From JBFJKD01 sp041600415 (lineage in GTDB: Bacteria; Pseudomonadota; Gammaproteobacteria; Pseudomonadales; Porticoccaceae), in NCBI GenBank assembly GCA_041600415.1, contig JBFIKF010000007.1, positions 1 through 64,000 of the forward strand: a DNA stretch of 64,000 nt, written 5' to 3'. Both the position numbers and the translations under genes were made by a program. This document shows positions 17,307-26,561 of the stretch, piece by piece (position 1 is the first letter of the stretch; the number at the start of each line of letters is the position of its first letter). Below the pieces are notes generated by a model. The model was given only the letters and a program-made list of their open reading frames with translations, was not told the origin of the DNA and did no database searches.

Positions 17307-17503
17307 ACCTTCAGTAATCGCTTGATTTTCAATGAGCTGGAAACACCCCGGTGGGGTATTCAGCACGCGCCAACAAGCAACGAATTTGCGCAACGGGTCA
17401 GGCTTGACTAAGCTTAGGCGGCGCGGGTTCAGGTTGGATTTGTGGAGCTACAACGGGGGCGCGCATACGCGGTCACGAATAAACCAAGAAGGAGGGAATC
17501 GGA

Positions 17504-19237
17504 ATGAAAACATTATGGGCAGCTACCCTGGTGGCGATACTGGTTTTGTCCGCCTGCGATCGGACGGATACAACATTAAGTGCGGGCGACGATCAGGCGG
17601 GTGCCCCGGCGGCGCTCACCGAAGTCGGTACTGAAGAATCAAATGAACAACTGGTCGCGCGGGCAGGCGCGCCATTGTTTGACGGGCTGGGGAATCACCA
17701 CCACACCATCACCACTAACGATCCCGGCGCGCAACGTTACTTTAATCAGGGTTTGGTGCTGGCGTTTGCCTTTAACCATGCCGAAGCGATTCGTTCATTT
17801 CGCGCGGCGCAACGCCTCGATGATAACTGTGCCATGTGTTTCTGGGGAGAAGCGCTGGCGACCGGGCCCAATATCAATATCACCAGCAAGGGCAAGGTGA
17901 TTATGAGTACCGATGAGCGGGTCGCCGCCTATGCGGCTCTGCAAAAGGCGGTGGAACGCAAGGATCAGGTGAGCCAGCCGGAACGGGATTATATCGACGC
18001 CCTGGCGGCTCGTTATCACGTTGATCCCGCCGTCGAACGGGACCCTCTCGATCTGGCCTATGCGGATACCATGCGCGCCCTGGCCAACAAATATCCGGAT
18101 GATGTGGACGCCAGTACGCTGTTTGCCGAGGCGTTGATGAATACCATGCCGTGGAATTACTGGTCGGAAAAAGGCGCGCCGAAGCCAGCTACCCTGGAAG
18201 TGCTGACGATGTTGGAAGCCGCGCTGGAAAAGGACCCCGAGCATCCTTTGGCGATGCATTTGTATATTCACGCCACCGAAGCGTCCAGTGAACCCGGCAA
18301 GGCGGAGGCCGCGGCAGATCGGTTGGCGGTCACCGTGCCGGGAGCGGGGCATCTGGTGCATATGCCAGCACATACCTACTGGCGAGTTGGTCGCTACAAC
18401 GATGCGGCTGAAGCCAACGTCAGAGCGGCAGCAGTGGATGAGAATTACATTGCCCAATGCAACGCGCAAGGATTCTATCCGGCACTGTATTATCCCCACA
18501 ATATCCATTTTTTATGGTCCGCTTCAAGCATGGAAGGACGTAGCGAGGTGGCGATTGAGGCGGCGCGCAAACTCGGGAAAAAAGTTAGTATTGAACAGGT
18601 CAGGCAATTTCCGGTGGTGGAATTTTTCCGTACCGTACCCCTCCTGGCGCTGGTGCAGTTTGCCCGCTGGGATGAAATTTTGGCCGAACCCGCGCCGCTA
18701 CCTGAATTCGATCTGTCCAACGGACTCTGGCATTACGCCCGGGGTCTGGCGTTGATCGCCACGGACAAAACGGCGCTCGCAGAGCAGGAACGAAACGCTT
18801 TGGTAACCCGTAAAACTACACCGTCCATTGAATTCCTCGATGCCCACGATTATCCCGCCAGTCAGGTGCTGGAAATTGCCGATCAGTTACTGCAGGGTGA
18901 AATAGCCATGGCCAGCGGCGACGCTGATGGCGCCATCGCTTACTTTACTCAGGCTGTGGCATTGCAGGATGCGTTGCCCTACACAGAGCCGCCGTTCTGG
19001 TACTACCCAACCCGTCAGTCACTGGGGCTGGCGCTGCTGCGCGCCGGTCGTCTGCGCCAGGCGGAGGCTGTCTATCGGGAGGATTTGGCGCAATTCCCGC
19101 ATAACGGCTGGTCGACCTTTGGTCTGATGCAAACTTTACAGGCGCAGGGGAAGGAATCGGCAGCGCAGGAAACCCGCCAGGAATTTGAAAAAATTTGGGC
19201 GCTGGCTGATGTTGAGCTTAGCGCTTCGCGGTTGTAG
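17504..19237 (+). CDS. TPR-repeat lipoprotein
   Basis: A 577-residue protein with a lipoprotein signal peptide (lipobox LSAC, lipidated Cys at about residue 18), so it should be anchored in the outer or inner membrane facing the periplasm. The body contains TPR-like helical pairs, for example QRYFNQGLVLAFAFNHAEAI near 84 and a C-terminal series near 470-560. The opening GLGNHHHTITTN and CAMCFWGEALATGPNIN are shared by a widespread family of periplasmic TPR proteins of unknown role. An AAGGAGGG ribosome site precedes the ATG. No operon partner is obvious. Confidence 0.85.
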   Translation: MKTLWAATLVAILVLSACDRTDTTLSAGDDQAGAPAALTEVGTEESNEQLVARAGAPLFDGLGNHHHTITTNDPGAQRYFNQGLVLAFAFNHAEAIRSFRAAQRLDDNCAMCFWGEALATGPNINITSKGKVIMSTDERVAAYAALQKAVERKDQVSQPERDYIDALAARYHVDPAVERDPLDLAYADTMRALANKYPDDVDASTLFAEALMNTMPWNYWSEKGAPKPATLEVLTMLEAALEKDPEHPLAMHLYIHATEASSEPGKAEAAADRLAVTVPGAGHLVHMPAHTYWRVGRYNDAAEANVRAAAVDENYIAQCNAQGFYPALYYPHNIHFLWSASSMEGRSEVAIEAARKLGKKVSIEQVRQFPVVEFFRTVPLLALVQFARWDEILAEPAPLPEFDLSNGLWHYARGLALIATDKTALAEQERNALVTRKTTPSIEFLDAHDYPASQVLEIADQLLQGEIAMASGDADGAIAYFTQAVALQDALPYTEPPFWYYPTRQSLGLALLRAGRLRQAEAVYREDLAQFPHNGWSTFGLMQTLQAQGKESAAQETRQEFEKIWALADVELSASRL

Positions 19238-19709
19238 CGCAGCAAACAATTAACGGGAGTGGCGCGGCTCGGCTGGCTAAACCTGTCGGGCTGACCCGGC
19301 TGAGTCCACCGTCGACCAGCATATGGGCGCCGTTGATAAACGTCGCTTCATTGGAAGCCAAAAAATAAATGACTTGGGCAATGTCTTGTACTGTGCCCAT
19401 GCGTCCGGCGGGAACTATCTTCGGAACGGTGTCGAGAATACGAGCGCTTGCCGCGGCGGTGTAACATTTTTCGATCATTGTCATCAATGGCTCAATTTGC
19501 GTAATGTCACCAGCATCACTGCAACAGGGAATCAAATGACTGCCGCAGATCTGGGACCGATACAGCTCATCCTGATTAATATCTGTACCCACCACAGTGG
19601 CGCCTTCGGCGATAAGTTGTCTCGCGGTCGCCAGGCCAATACCAGAGACCGCGCCGGTAATTAATGCCAATCGTTGTTTGAAAACGCATTGAATGATTCC
19701 TGTGGGATA
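19218..19709 (-). pseudogene. Internally deleted SDR dehydrogenase
   Basis: The frame encodes the N-terminal Rossmann motif of a short-chain dehydrogenase (ALITGAVSGIGLATARQL) and, only about 45 residues later, the C-terminal block (GRMGTVQDIAQVIYFLASNE, then GAHMLVDGGLSR). The roughly 100 residues that should hold the NNAG and the Ser-Tyr-Lys catalytic site are missing, and no ATG precedes the Rossmann motif; the first usable start is a TTG at 19670. The C terminus runs 19 bp into the end of the TPR gene on the other strand. I read it as a remnant of a 250-residue enzyme. Confidence 0.75.
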
Positions 19710-19929
19710 GGGTGCGTAGTCGGAATTGCTATTCTAACGATAATATATGTGAGCGTTTGCGCCGCACGCTAGCCAGAATTTGTAGTAGGGTGGGCCGAAC
19801 AAAAAAACATTGGCTACACGATAGCCAAATTTATACCTGCATGCAGAGCAGTGATACTCCCGCGATCGCCAGATTCTGAGTGATATGCTGCATATGCCTT
19901 ACAACGAATAAACAAGGGAGATCAAGCCG

Positions 19930-20892
19930 ATGATCACCGCAGCGCAGGCAATGAAAATGACGGTCGCAAATCTAATTTTGTGCGTATTGCTAGGCTGGGC
20001 CTGCTCGGCGCTAGCAGAAGATTGTGTGCCCACCAAATGGGGCGCCGACGACGAAATTGGCGCCGCGAATTTAATTACATCACACAGTGTCAAGCTTGCC
20101 GCGCAATTGATCAAGCGCGGTAAGACCCACCACCTGGGGGTGATTATCGACAAGGATACCCCGGCCTTTGGCCCGCGCAGTATGAATTTACAAATCGTTC
20201 AGCCCGGGCAGGAGTGGGGGCGTCACGCGTTTGAAAACGGATTTAACTACAACGACGATATGTTTCAGGGCTGGTTTGGCATTGGCTCGCAACTGGACGG
20301 TTTGGGGCACGTCGGGCAGCACGGTCTCTTTTATAACTGCACTGCGGGCAAGGAATTCGTTACGACCACTGGCGTCACCCGATTCGGGATTGAGAAAGTG
20401 CCACCCATCGTGGCGCGGGGAATCATCCTCAATATGGCGGATTATTTCGAGGTGGAGTATTTAAAAGCCGGGCAGGTGTTCACCGTGGCAGATGTCAAAG
20501 CCGTGGTCAAACGGCAGGGCACGCCGATTCAGGCTGGCGATGTGGTGCTGTTTCACACCGGCTGGACAGAACACATGATGACGCAGAATCCGCAGGTATG
20601 GGGCTCGTCGGAGCCAGGGATTGCCGAGGAGGTGGCCACTTATCTTGCCAGTCAAAATGTGCTGGCGGTGGGCGCCGATACCTGGGGTGTGGATCCGGTG
20701 CCGCCGGAAAAACCGGGGCGCATCTTTCAGGGACATATTACTTTACTGCTGAAAAATGGTATTTATTTGTTTGAAACCATGAATACCGGACCGCTGGTGC
20801 GCGACAACGCTCTGGAATTTTTCTTTGTATTTGGGCCGCCTCGCGTGCGTGGTGCCGTGCAGGCTCTGGCGGACCCCATCGCAATTTATTGA
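19930..20892 (+). CDS. Cyclase-family (kynurenine formamidase-like) exported protein
   Basis: A 320-residue protein with a signal peptide (cleavage near ALAED, residue 34) and a cyclase/kynurenine-formamidase-like fold. The family metal motif HxGTHxDxxxH appears as GIGSQLDGLGH: the Asp and last His remain but the first two His positions are Gly and Gln. DVVLFHTGWTEHM near 215 and GADTWGVDPVPPE near 255 are normal family blocks. AGGGAG precedes the ATG. It is followed at once by a sodium/solute symporter and, convergently, an amidase, so a periplasmic hydrolytic step feeding uptake is plausible. Substrate unknown. Confidence 0.82.
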   Translation: MITAAQAMKMTVANLILCVLLGWACSALAEDCVPTKWGADDEIGAANLITSHSVKLAAQLIKRGKTHHLGVIIDKDTPAFGPRSMNLQIVQPGQEWGRHAFENGFNYNDDMFQGWFGIGSQLDGLGHVGQHGLFYNCTAGKEFVTTTGVTRFGIEKVPPIVARGIILNMADYFEVEYLKAGQVFTVADVKAVVKRQGTPIQAGDVVLFHTGWTEHMMTQNPQVWGSSEPGIAEEVATYLASQNVLAVGADTWGVDPVPPEKPGRIFQGHITLLLKNGIYLFETMNTGPLVRDNALEFFFVFGPPRVRGAVQALADPIAIY

Positions 20893-20906
20893 ATACGGAC
20901 GTCGTA

Positions 20907-22487
20907 ATGGATTCACTTCGACTTTGGGCCTGGTTTTTTCTCGTTCTTTATGTGATCGCGATGCTGGGTTTTGGTTACCTGGGTATGCGTCAGGTTAAAA
21001 ACAGCGACGATTTTTCGACGGCGCGGGGTGGCTACGGACTATTTTTTCTGGCCTTTGCGATGACCGCCACCACCGCGTCCGGGGCAACCTTTCTGGGTAT
21101 TCCGGGCCTCGGCTATCGCTACGGATTTCCCGCCCTTGGTTATGCACTGGTTTATCCGGTGGCGGTCTATCTGGGGGTGTGGCTATGTTTCAAGCAGGTG
21201 CAAAAAGCCGGTAGTACGTTCAGCAATCGTTCCATTCCTGAGTTTATGGGCGACCGCTATCAGTCCGAGGTGCTGCGTTTGATCGTTGCGGTTTTTTCCG
21301 TGGTGCTGCTATTTTATCTGGCGGCGCAGCTGGTTGCCGGTCTGGTGATGTTCGAACAAATGCTGGGCCTCAATGCACAGATGGCGCTGGGCGTCACTAC
21401 TTTGGTATTACTGGGCTATGTAGTGCTCGGCGGCGCCCACGCGGATATTCTGACGGATGGAGTTCAGGGCGCGATGATGCTGGCGCTGGCGGTGGCGGTG
21501 ATCCTAATTTTTTTTGCGGGTGTGGGTGTCGAGGGGGGCTTTAGCGGCATGCTCAATCGCCTTGAAGAATTGGACCCGAAAACCGTCGGCATTCTGTATC
21601 CGGGTGCGACGATCTTCGATTCTTACTGGGATTTCACCGCGATTTTTCTGGCCCATCTGTCACTGGGGATGTTGCCGCACATTGGCAACAAAATTTGGGC
21701 GTTGAAAGCAGGGGTGGGGCGTTCGAAATTTATTGTGCTGTGTTTAGTGTTCGGCCTGATATTGGCGTCCATGGTGTTAGGTGGTGTACTGGCGCGGGCG
21801 GTGCTCGGCGATAGCCTGCTGGCGCTGCCCGGTGGTCCCAATCAGGCGATTCCGCAACTCTTTATCGCGCTGTTCCCGGTATGGCTCGCGGCGCTATTGG
21901 GCATCGCTATTCTATCCGCCATTATGTCCACGGCGGATGGGCTGGTGATTTCCACATCGCAGGTATTTGCCAACGATATTTATCGCCGCACGCTGGTCAA
22001 GGCATTGCATCCCCATGCCACTAGTGCGCAGATTGATCACAATGTGTTGCGCATCAGTCGCTGGTCTATTGTTGTGGTGTTGGTTGGTGCCGCGCTGCTC
22101 GCGTGGCAGTCACTGGGACAAAATATTGCGTTGATGGTGTGGGTTGGTCTCGGCGGCATGATGGCAGCCCTGGCTGGCCCGTTGATTCTTGGTGCGTTCT
22201 GGCGCGGTGTCACCAAACAGGGAGCAATCTGGGGATTTATTGCTGGCGCCGCGACCTTCACCCTGCTGAGCAATGCCGCATTACCCGACGGAGCAGCGGC
22301 GGGCAACGCAGCGCAACAACTGCTGTTCTGGATCAATAACCAGGCCGATAATCCGTTTGCCTGTGCAACCCTTGGCGAAGGGATTTCCATACTGGTCACT
22401 GTCGCGGTATCGCTGGTAACCCCCCGGCTGCCTGACGCTCATCTGGATCAGGTGTTCGGCGCGACAACCACGGGGCCCATTGGGTGA
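20907..22487 (+). CDS. Sodium:solute symporter (SSS family)
   Basis: About 526 residues with some 13 hydrophobic segments. The SSS signatures are visible: TTASGATFLGIPGLGYRYG in the early helices, GGAHADILTDGVQGAMM near the middle and AILSAIMSTADGLVISTSQ in the sodium-site helix, followed by FANDIYRR. It imports an organic solute with sodium. An alternative TTG start at 20889 overlaps the cyclase stop and would add six residues; the ATG is kept because the first helix begins right after it. Close spacing suggests co-transcription with the cyclase gene. Substrate unknown. Confidence 0.9.
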   Translation: MDSLRLWAWFFLVLYVIAMLGFGYLGMRQVKNSDDFSTARGGYGLFFLAFAMTATTASGATFLGIPGLGYRYGFPALGYALVYPVAVYLGVWLCFKQVQKAGSTFSNRSIPEFMGDRYQSEVLRLIVAVFSVVLLFYLAAQLVAGLVMFEQMLGLNAQMALGVTTLVLLGYVVLGGAHADILTDGVQGAMMLALAVAVILIFFAGVGVEGGFSGMLNRLEELDPKTVGILYPGATIFDSYWDFTAIFLAHLSLGMLPHIGNKIWALKAGVGRSKFIVLCLVFGLILASMVLGGVLARAVLGDSLLALPGGPNQAIPQLFIALFPVWLAALLGIAILSAIMSTADGLVISTSQVFANDIYRRTLVKALHPHATSAQIDHNVLRISRWSIVVVLVGAALLAWQSLGQNIALMVWVGLGGMMAALAGPLILGAFWRGVTKQGAIWGFIAGAATFTLLSNAALPDGAAAGNAAQQLLFWINNQADNPFACATLGEGISILVTVAVSLVTPRLPDAHLDQVFGATTTGPIG

Positions 22488-22508
22488 TCAAATATTTGTG
22501 TGTGCGTT

Positions 22509-23966
22509 CTAGAGGGGAGGGTGCCGGGTATGCCACGCGGTTGCCCGTTCGTAAGCGTGGCCGATTCTGCACAACAACGGCTCGCTGAGATGCTTACCCA
22601 TAAACTGAATAGTCAGTGGTAAACCGTCTTCCGACACGCCACAGGGCAGTGCCAGGGCCGGTGTGCCGGCGAGATCTGCGGGAAAGGTAAAGCGCGGCCG
22701 AATCGATGCCATGACTGGATCGGAGGCGCTCATGCCGCCATAGGGGACGTCCCGCGAGGCGATAAAGGGTGCTCCCCCGGCGGGCGTGGCGATCGCGTCC
22801 ACATTGGCGAGCACGCCCCGTAGACGATGGTTGAATTCGGTGCGCAACCGGGATGCGGCCTGGTATTGCTGTCCGGTGACGGCAGCGCCCATGGTCAGAA
22901 ATTCCCGTAGATACTCGCCGTAGAGTTCGGCCCGACTCGGAAAATTGACGCGGTGCGCGGCGTGCGCTTCGTAGGCGCACAGCGCAAACCAGGCTTCCAC
23001 CATGGTGTCGGGAAAATCTGGCATTTCCACTTCGACAATGCGCGCACCCAGCCGCTCCAGCTCGATCAGTGCAGTTTGGATTGCCGTCGACAATTGCGGG
23101 CTCATGTTGTGGGTCGCGTACAGGCGATCAAAGCCGATTCGCAACCCGGTAACATCTTTTTGCAATTCGTCCCGCATATTGGGCACTGGCGCTTGCAGTG
23201 AGGTAGGGTCGTTGGCGTCGTACCCGCTGATAGCCTCCAGCACCAGCGCGGCATCTGCAACGCGGCGGGTCATCGGCCCGACATGATCAAGCGAGGGTGC
23301 CAGAGGGAGTATTCCGTAGCGGCTTACGCGGCCATAAGTGGGTTTCAACCCGACTATGCCGTTGGCCATGGCGGGAAAGCGAATGGAACCGCCTGTGTCG
23401 GTGCCCAGGGAGGCGTAACAAAGCCCGGCTGCGGTGGCCACCCCGGAGCCGCTGGAGGACAACCCTGGCCAATAATCCGCCCGCCAGGGATTGACCGGAA
23501 TGTTGAAATTCCGGTGGTAGCCAATCAGGGCACCTTCTGTCAGGTTCAGTTTACCGAGCAGCACCGCGCCCGCTGCGGCGAGCCGAGTGACGACGGTGGC
23601 GTCGTAATCGGGCACAAAGTTCGACATAAAACTGTGCCCACCGGTGGTGGCGGCATTGTGGGTACAGGCAAGATCCTTGACCGCTATTGGAATGCCGTGC
23701 AGCGCCCCGCGGTAGTTTCCGGCGGCGATTTGCCGCTCCGCCCGTTGCGCCGCCGCCAGGGCCTGTTCGGCCATCACCGTAATATAGCTATGCAGACTGG
23801 CGTCCACGGTGGTGATGCGGTTCAGCATCCGCTGCGTCAGGTCGACCGGTGACAAGTCGCCGCATTTGATTAGCGCGGCGACCTCGGTCAGACCGGCGTA
23901 GTGGATGCACTCAAGATTCGAGTTGGTTGAGGCGTTCGACACAGCCCACTCCATGTCCAGAGACAA
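22509..23966 (-). CDS. Amidase signature-family hydrolase
   Basis: A 485-residue amidase. The Ser-cisSer-Lys triad context is present: IAVKDL near residue 95, GLSSSGSGVATAAG near 168 and DTGGSIRFPA near 190. The C-terminal FTFPADLAGTPALALPCG is typical. It hydrolyses an amide bond in the cytoplasm (no signal peptide). It ends 21 bp from the convergent symporter gene, so together with the exported cyclase it may belong to uptake and use of an amide compound, which is inference only. Related enzymes include indoleacetamide and nicotinamide hydrolases and GatA; there is no gatB/C here, so GatA is unlikely. Confidence 0.88.
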   Translation of the reverse strand: MSLDMEWAVSNASTNSNLECIHYAGLTEVAALIKCGDLSPVDLTQRMLNRITTVDASLHSYITVMAEQALAAAQRAERQIAAGNYRGALHGIPIAVKDLACTHNAATTGGHSFMSNFVPDYDATVVTRLAAAGAVLLGKLNLTEGALIGYHRNFNIPVNPWRADYWPGLSSSGSGVATAAGLCYASLGTDTGGSIRFPAMANGIVGLKPTYGRVSRYGILPLAPSLDHVGPMTRRVADAALVLEAISGYDANDPTSLQAPVPNMRDELQKDVTGLRIGFDRLYATHNMSPQLSTAIQTALIELERLGARIVEVEMPDFPDTMVEAWFALCAYEAHAAHRVNFPSRAELYGEYLREFLTMGAAVTGQQYQAASRLRTEFNHRLRGVLANVDAIATPAGGAPFIASRDVPYGGMSASDPVMASIRPRFTFPADLAGTPALALPCGVSEDGLPLTIQFMGKHLSEPLLCRIGHAYERATAWHTRHPPL

Positions 23967-24125
23967 TTTCGCATGTTAAGCCAAAAAGGGGTGTGCTGGG
24001 ATGTTTTCGAGTGCGTAAGCCACACCTCGAGGTTGGTGCATTCGGATCGGTCGGTAAGGTCGACTAGATCAAGGAACGAGGAAGGTGGTTTTGTTCCGTA
24101 AAAAGATGCGCTATTTCCAGTACCG

Positions 24126-24386
24126 TTAGCTGGTGAATAACTGATACGCGCTGTAAACAAGCGCGGACACCACGATAATTAAAATAGCGCGGCCGGTACC
24201 ATAATCTCGCGGGGGTGCGCGCCGGGTCACTCTGTCTGGATGCGCAGCGATATAGGTGTCGACTACGTCTTTGGCTTCCTTCAGTCCCAGTCCGTGCAGT
24301 TCCCGCAGTCGCTTGATAGCTTCCACTTTGCGGTTGGCGTGGAGGGCTTGTACGACCTCAGCGGGCAAATCGGATTGGGTGTCCAT
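24126..24386 (-). CDS. L7/L12 C-terminal-like small membrane protein
   Basis: An 86-residue protein. The first half, with KVEAIKRLRELHGLGLKEAK, resembles the C-terminal domain of ribosomal protein L7/L12. The end is one hydrophobic helix (ILIIVVSALVYSAYQLF). Such small proteins are common in proteobacteria and not characterised. It follows the yjdM gene by 12 bp, likely in one transcript. Confidence 0.75.
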   Translation of the reverse strand: MDTQSDLPAEVVQALHANRKVEAIKRLRELHGLGLKEAKDVVDTYIAAHPDRVTRRAPPRDYGTGRAILIIVVSALVYSAYQLFTS

Positions 24387-24398
24387 TTTCAGACTCCA

Positions 24399-24746
24399 CT
24401 AAACTTTTTTGACAAATTGTGACTTCAGTTGCATCGCACCAATGCCGTCAACTTTACAGTCGATATCGTGATCGCCCTCCACCGGGCGAATATTTTTTAC
24501 CCGGGTGCCAATTTTTACCACCAGCGACGAGCCTTTGAGTTTGAGGTCCTTGATCACCGTCACCGTCACCGTATCACCAGCACTCAGGACATTTCCGTTG
24601 GCGTCCTTAACAACAGGTTCACTATCGTTATTCTCTGGGACCGCATCTTTGGGCCATTCGTGGGCACATTCCGGGCAGACATACATTGCGCCATCCGCGT
24701 AGGTATATTCGGAATTGCATTTTAAACAGTTGGGCAGGTCGGTCAT
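24399..24746 (-). CDS. yjdM: YjdM/PhnA zinc-ribbon protein
   Basis: A 115-residue protein of the YjdM (old name PhnA) family. A zinc ribbon is formed by CLKCNSEYTY and CPECAHEW near the N terminus, followed by the conserved beta domain with DANGNVLSAGDTVTVTVIKD and LKGSSLVVKIGTRVKNIR. Despite the old name, a role in phosphonate use is not established for this family. It is probably the first gene of a two-gene transcript with the L7/L12-like protein. Confidence 0.93.
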   Translation of the reverse strand: MTDLPNCLKCNSEYTYADGAMYVCPECAHEWPKDAVPENNDSEPVVKDANGNVLSAGDTVTVTVIKDLKLKGSSLVVKIGTRVKNIRPVEGDHDIDCKVDGIGAMQLKSQFVKKV

Positions 24747-24835
24747 TGGTTGTCCAGCTATGCTTTGGAGCTGATTATTCTAACAGTCAGGTTACGGAAC
24801 GCAGCCCGATATGGCGTGCTGCCCCAATGGAAATA

Positions 24836-24944
24836 CGCCATTCAGTCGAACCGGGGAGATTCTCATCAGCCCTCGGGCAGGCGCACCCACAAAAAAACCA
24901 CCGCAAGGGTGGTTTCTTTATGAGGTGGCGCACCCGAGAGGATT
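24836..24944. repeat. Direct repeat copy A of tRNA-Arg 3' flank
   Basis: About 109 bp nearly identical to 25008-25117. It carries a second copy of the tRNA terminator and the last 19 bases of the tRNA gene, including the encoded CCA (24926-24944); beyond that, in the T loop, similarity stops. Offset between copies is about 172 bp. It could be a tandem duplication or a scar of site-specific integration at the tRNA 3' end. Confidence 0.85.
24891..24916 (-). terminator. Duplicated terminator hairpin
   Basis: On the minus strand AAACCACC pairs with GGTGGTTT across CTTGC, followed by T residues. This is the copy belonging to repeat A; it has no intact gene in front of it apart from the tRNA fragment and would act as a backup terminator. 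Confidence 0.65.
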
Positions 24945-25007
24945 GGCTCGGGCCATCCCTGGCCCTCGGTCCTCTGGACCGGCCTGCGGTCGCCCTGAAC
25001 GGCATTC

Positions 25008-25098
25008 CGCCGTTCAGTCGAACCTGGGAGGTTCTCATCAGCCCTCGGGCAGGCGCACCCACAAAAAAAACCACCGCAAGGGTGGTTTCTTTATGAGG

Positions 25099-25117
<19 letters not shown>
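25008..25117. repeat. Direct repeat copy B, overlapping tRNA-Arg
   Basis: The partner of copy A. It contains the functional terminator and the 3' end of the intact tRNA gene. A short palindrome (CTGAACGG facing CCGTTCAG, 24995-25017) spans its left border. Confidence 0.85.
25063..25088 (-). terminator. tRNA-Arg terminator
   Basis: AAACCACC/GGTGGTTT stem with a CTTGC loop and eight T residues on the minus strand, starting about 10 bases after the encoded CCA of the tRNA. Confidence 0.85.
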
Positions 25118-25175
<58 letters not shown>

Positions 25176-25422
25176 TGAAAAAACAGGGTCGCTAGCTTAC
25201 TCGCCAAGCGAGCCCGAGTCCATGTCTGGATGATATTAATAAGCTGGGGTGGGGCTTCACAATGCCGCGGACCGGATTGAATTTTGGCGGGGAATTCCAC
25301 GCGGATACCGGGGAGCACCGTACAGCCGCGCGAGCGTAGCTTTAACAGAAAATGCAGGTGGTAGCGATGGGCTGCTAATTTGGGCTCCTGATGGTGCACC
25401 GCGGGGATCCCGCACAATAAAG

Positions 25423-25439
25423 TGCACAAACATGGTGCA
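25423..25439 (+). promoter_or_regulatory. NtrC-like binding site before TorF-type porin
   Basis: TGCACAAACATGGTGCA is a near-perfect match to the NtrC palindrome (two differences from the strong E. coli glnA site as I recall it). It lies 50 bp before the sigma-54 element. A further TGGTGCA half-site is at 25392-25398. The rest of 25176-25420 shows no gene I can support. Confidence 0.65.
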
Positions 25440-25489
25440 ATTTAGCGCTGAAACCCGAAAAATCATCAGATATCAGGGGCTCTTGGGCG

Positions 25490-25506
25490 TTGGCACGGCT
25501 TGTGCA
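25490..25506 (+). promoter_or_regulatory. Sigma-54 promoter for TorF-type porin
   Basis: TTGGCACGGCTTGTGCA fits YTGGCACGrNNNTTGCW at all but one position. The predicted start near 25517 leaves a leader of about 190 nt before the porin gene. Confidence 0.7.
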
Positions 25507-25707
25507 GAAGTGAGGGTGCATAGCCGGTTCGGGTGGGTTCAAAGAAAGGTAAAATTAGCCGCGCCGGTTAACATTGAGGGAAGTTTTATTGTAGGGCAGC
25601 AGTAGCCCGACGCAGTTCGGCGTTCTACAGCGCAGAATCGAGTCGGCAAAACAGAGTATCCATAGCGTACGCGTACTCAAATACGCACACATTAAGAGGA
25701 ACACAAC

Positions 25708-26463
25708 ATGGCTATAGCAAAGAAGGGTTTGATTCTGGCGGCAATGATGGCGTTATCCCCAGCTGCGACAATGGCGGCGGAAATCTCCGGAAATGTCACT
25801 CTCACCAGCGATTACAGATTCCGCGGAATTTCACAATCGGATACCGATCCGGCGTTGCAGGGTGGGTTTGACGTCGCTTTCGACAGCGGCTTTTATCTGG
25901 GTGTATGGGGTTCCAACGTCGATTTTGGCACCTCCCCGGATCTGGAGCTGGACTTCTACGGTGGCTACGGCGGCAGTATCACGGAAGATCTGGGCTTCGA
26001 TGTGGGCTATATCTACTACGACTACCCCGGCAGTGATGGCGTGGATTTCACCCTGAACGGTAATGAGAAAGAGGATTACGAGGAAGTTTACGCCAGCCTG
26101 TCTTACAAGAATGCCACGCTGGGCGTCGCCTACTCTGACGACTACTGGCTGTCATCCGGCGAATTTTACTATGTTTACGGGGACTACAGCTTTGCCTTGC
26201 CGGAAGGTTTTGGTCTGGACCTGCATTATGGCTACAACAGCTTTGACGTCGCCAGCGGGGACTCCAATCTGAAGGACGCGGAAAAAGCGTTCCTGAGCAA
26301 TAATGCGGATAGCTACTCTGACTATTCCATTACGTTGACCAAGACTCTGGCGGGCCTCGACCTGGCCCTGGCCTGGGTGGACACCGATCTCGACAAGGAC
26401 GAACTCTTCGACACCAACTGGGCCGAGAGCACCGTCGTTTTCTCCATCAGCAAGAACCTGTAA
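25708..26463 (+). CDS. TorF-family putative porin
   Basis: A 251-residue outer-membrane protein of the TorF (Gcw_chp) family. A signal peptide ends at about residue 23 (ATMAAE). The mature part starts with ISGNVTLTSDYRFRGISQSD, a family hallmark, followed by alternating aromatic beta strands and ends in a C-terminal Leu preceded by the FSISKN strand. Relatives are often found next to glnK-amtB; that pair is absent here, but NtrC and sigma-54 signals upstream suggest the same nitrogen-limitation control. The transported solute is unknown. Confidence 0.88.
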   Translation: MAIAKKGLILAAMMALSPAATMAAEISGNVTLTSDYRFRGISQSDTDPALQGGFDVAFDSGFYLGVWGSNVDFGTSPDLELDFYGGYGGSITEDLGFDVGYIYYDYPGSDGVDFTLNGNEKEDYEEVYASLSYKNATLGVAYSDDYWLSSGEFYYVYGDYSFALPEGFGLDLHYGYNSFDVASGDSNLKDAEKAFLSNNADSYSDYSITLTKTLAGLDLALAWVDTDLDKDELFDTNWAESTVVFSISKNL

Positions 26464-26491
26464 TTTTAGCGGTTGCTGAAAGATCAGAGGG

Positions 26492-26524
26492 AAAAACGCC
26501 GACTGTAAAGTCGGCGTTTTTTTT
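26492..26524 (+). terminator. Bidirectional Rho-independent terminator
   Basis: AACGCCGACT pairs with AGTCGGCGTT across a short loop, flanked by A residues on the left and eight T residues on the right. It can end both the porin transcript and the convergent PRTase transcript. Confidence 0.9.
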
Positions 26525-26561
26525 CGCCTCGGTTTTATCGGGCACGGCCAGTAGTGAAGTG

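Noticed and set aside
25249..25605. 118-codon frame before the porin
   Set aside because: No recognisable family, overlaps the sigma-54/NtrC signals, and a similar frame is open on the other strand.
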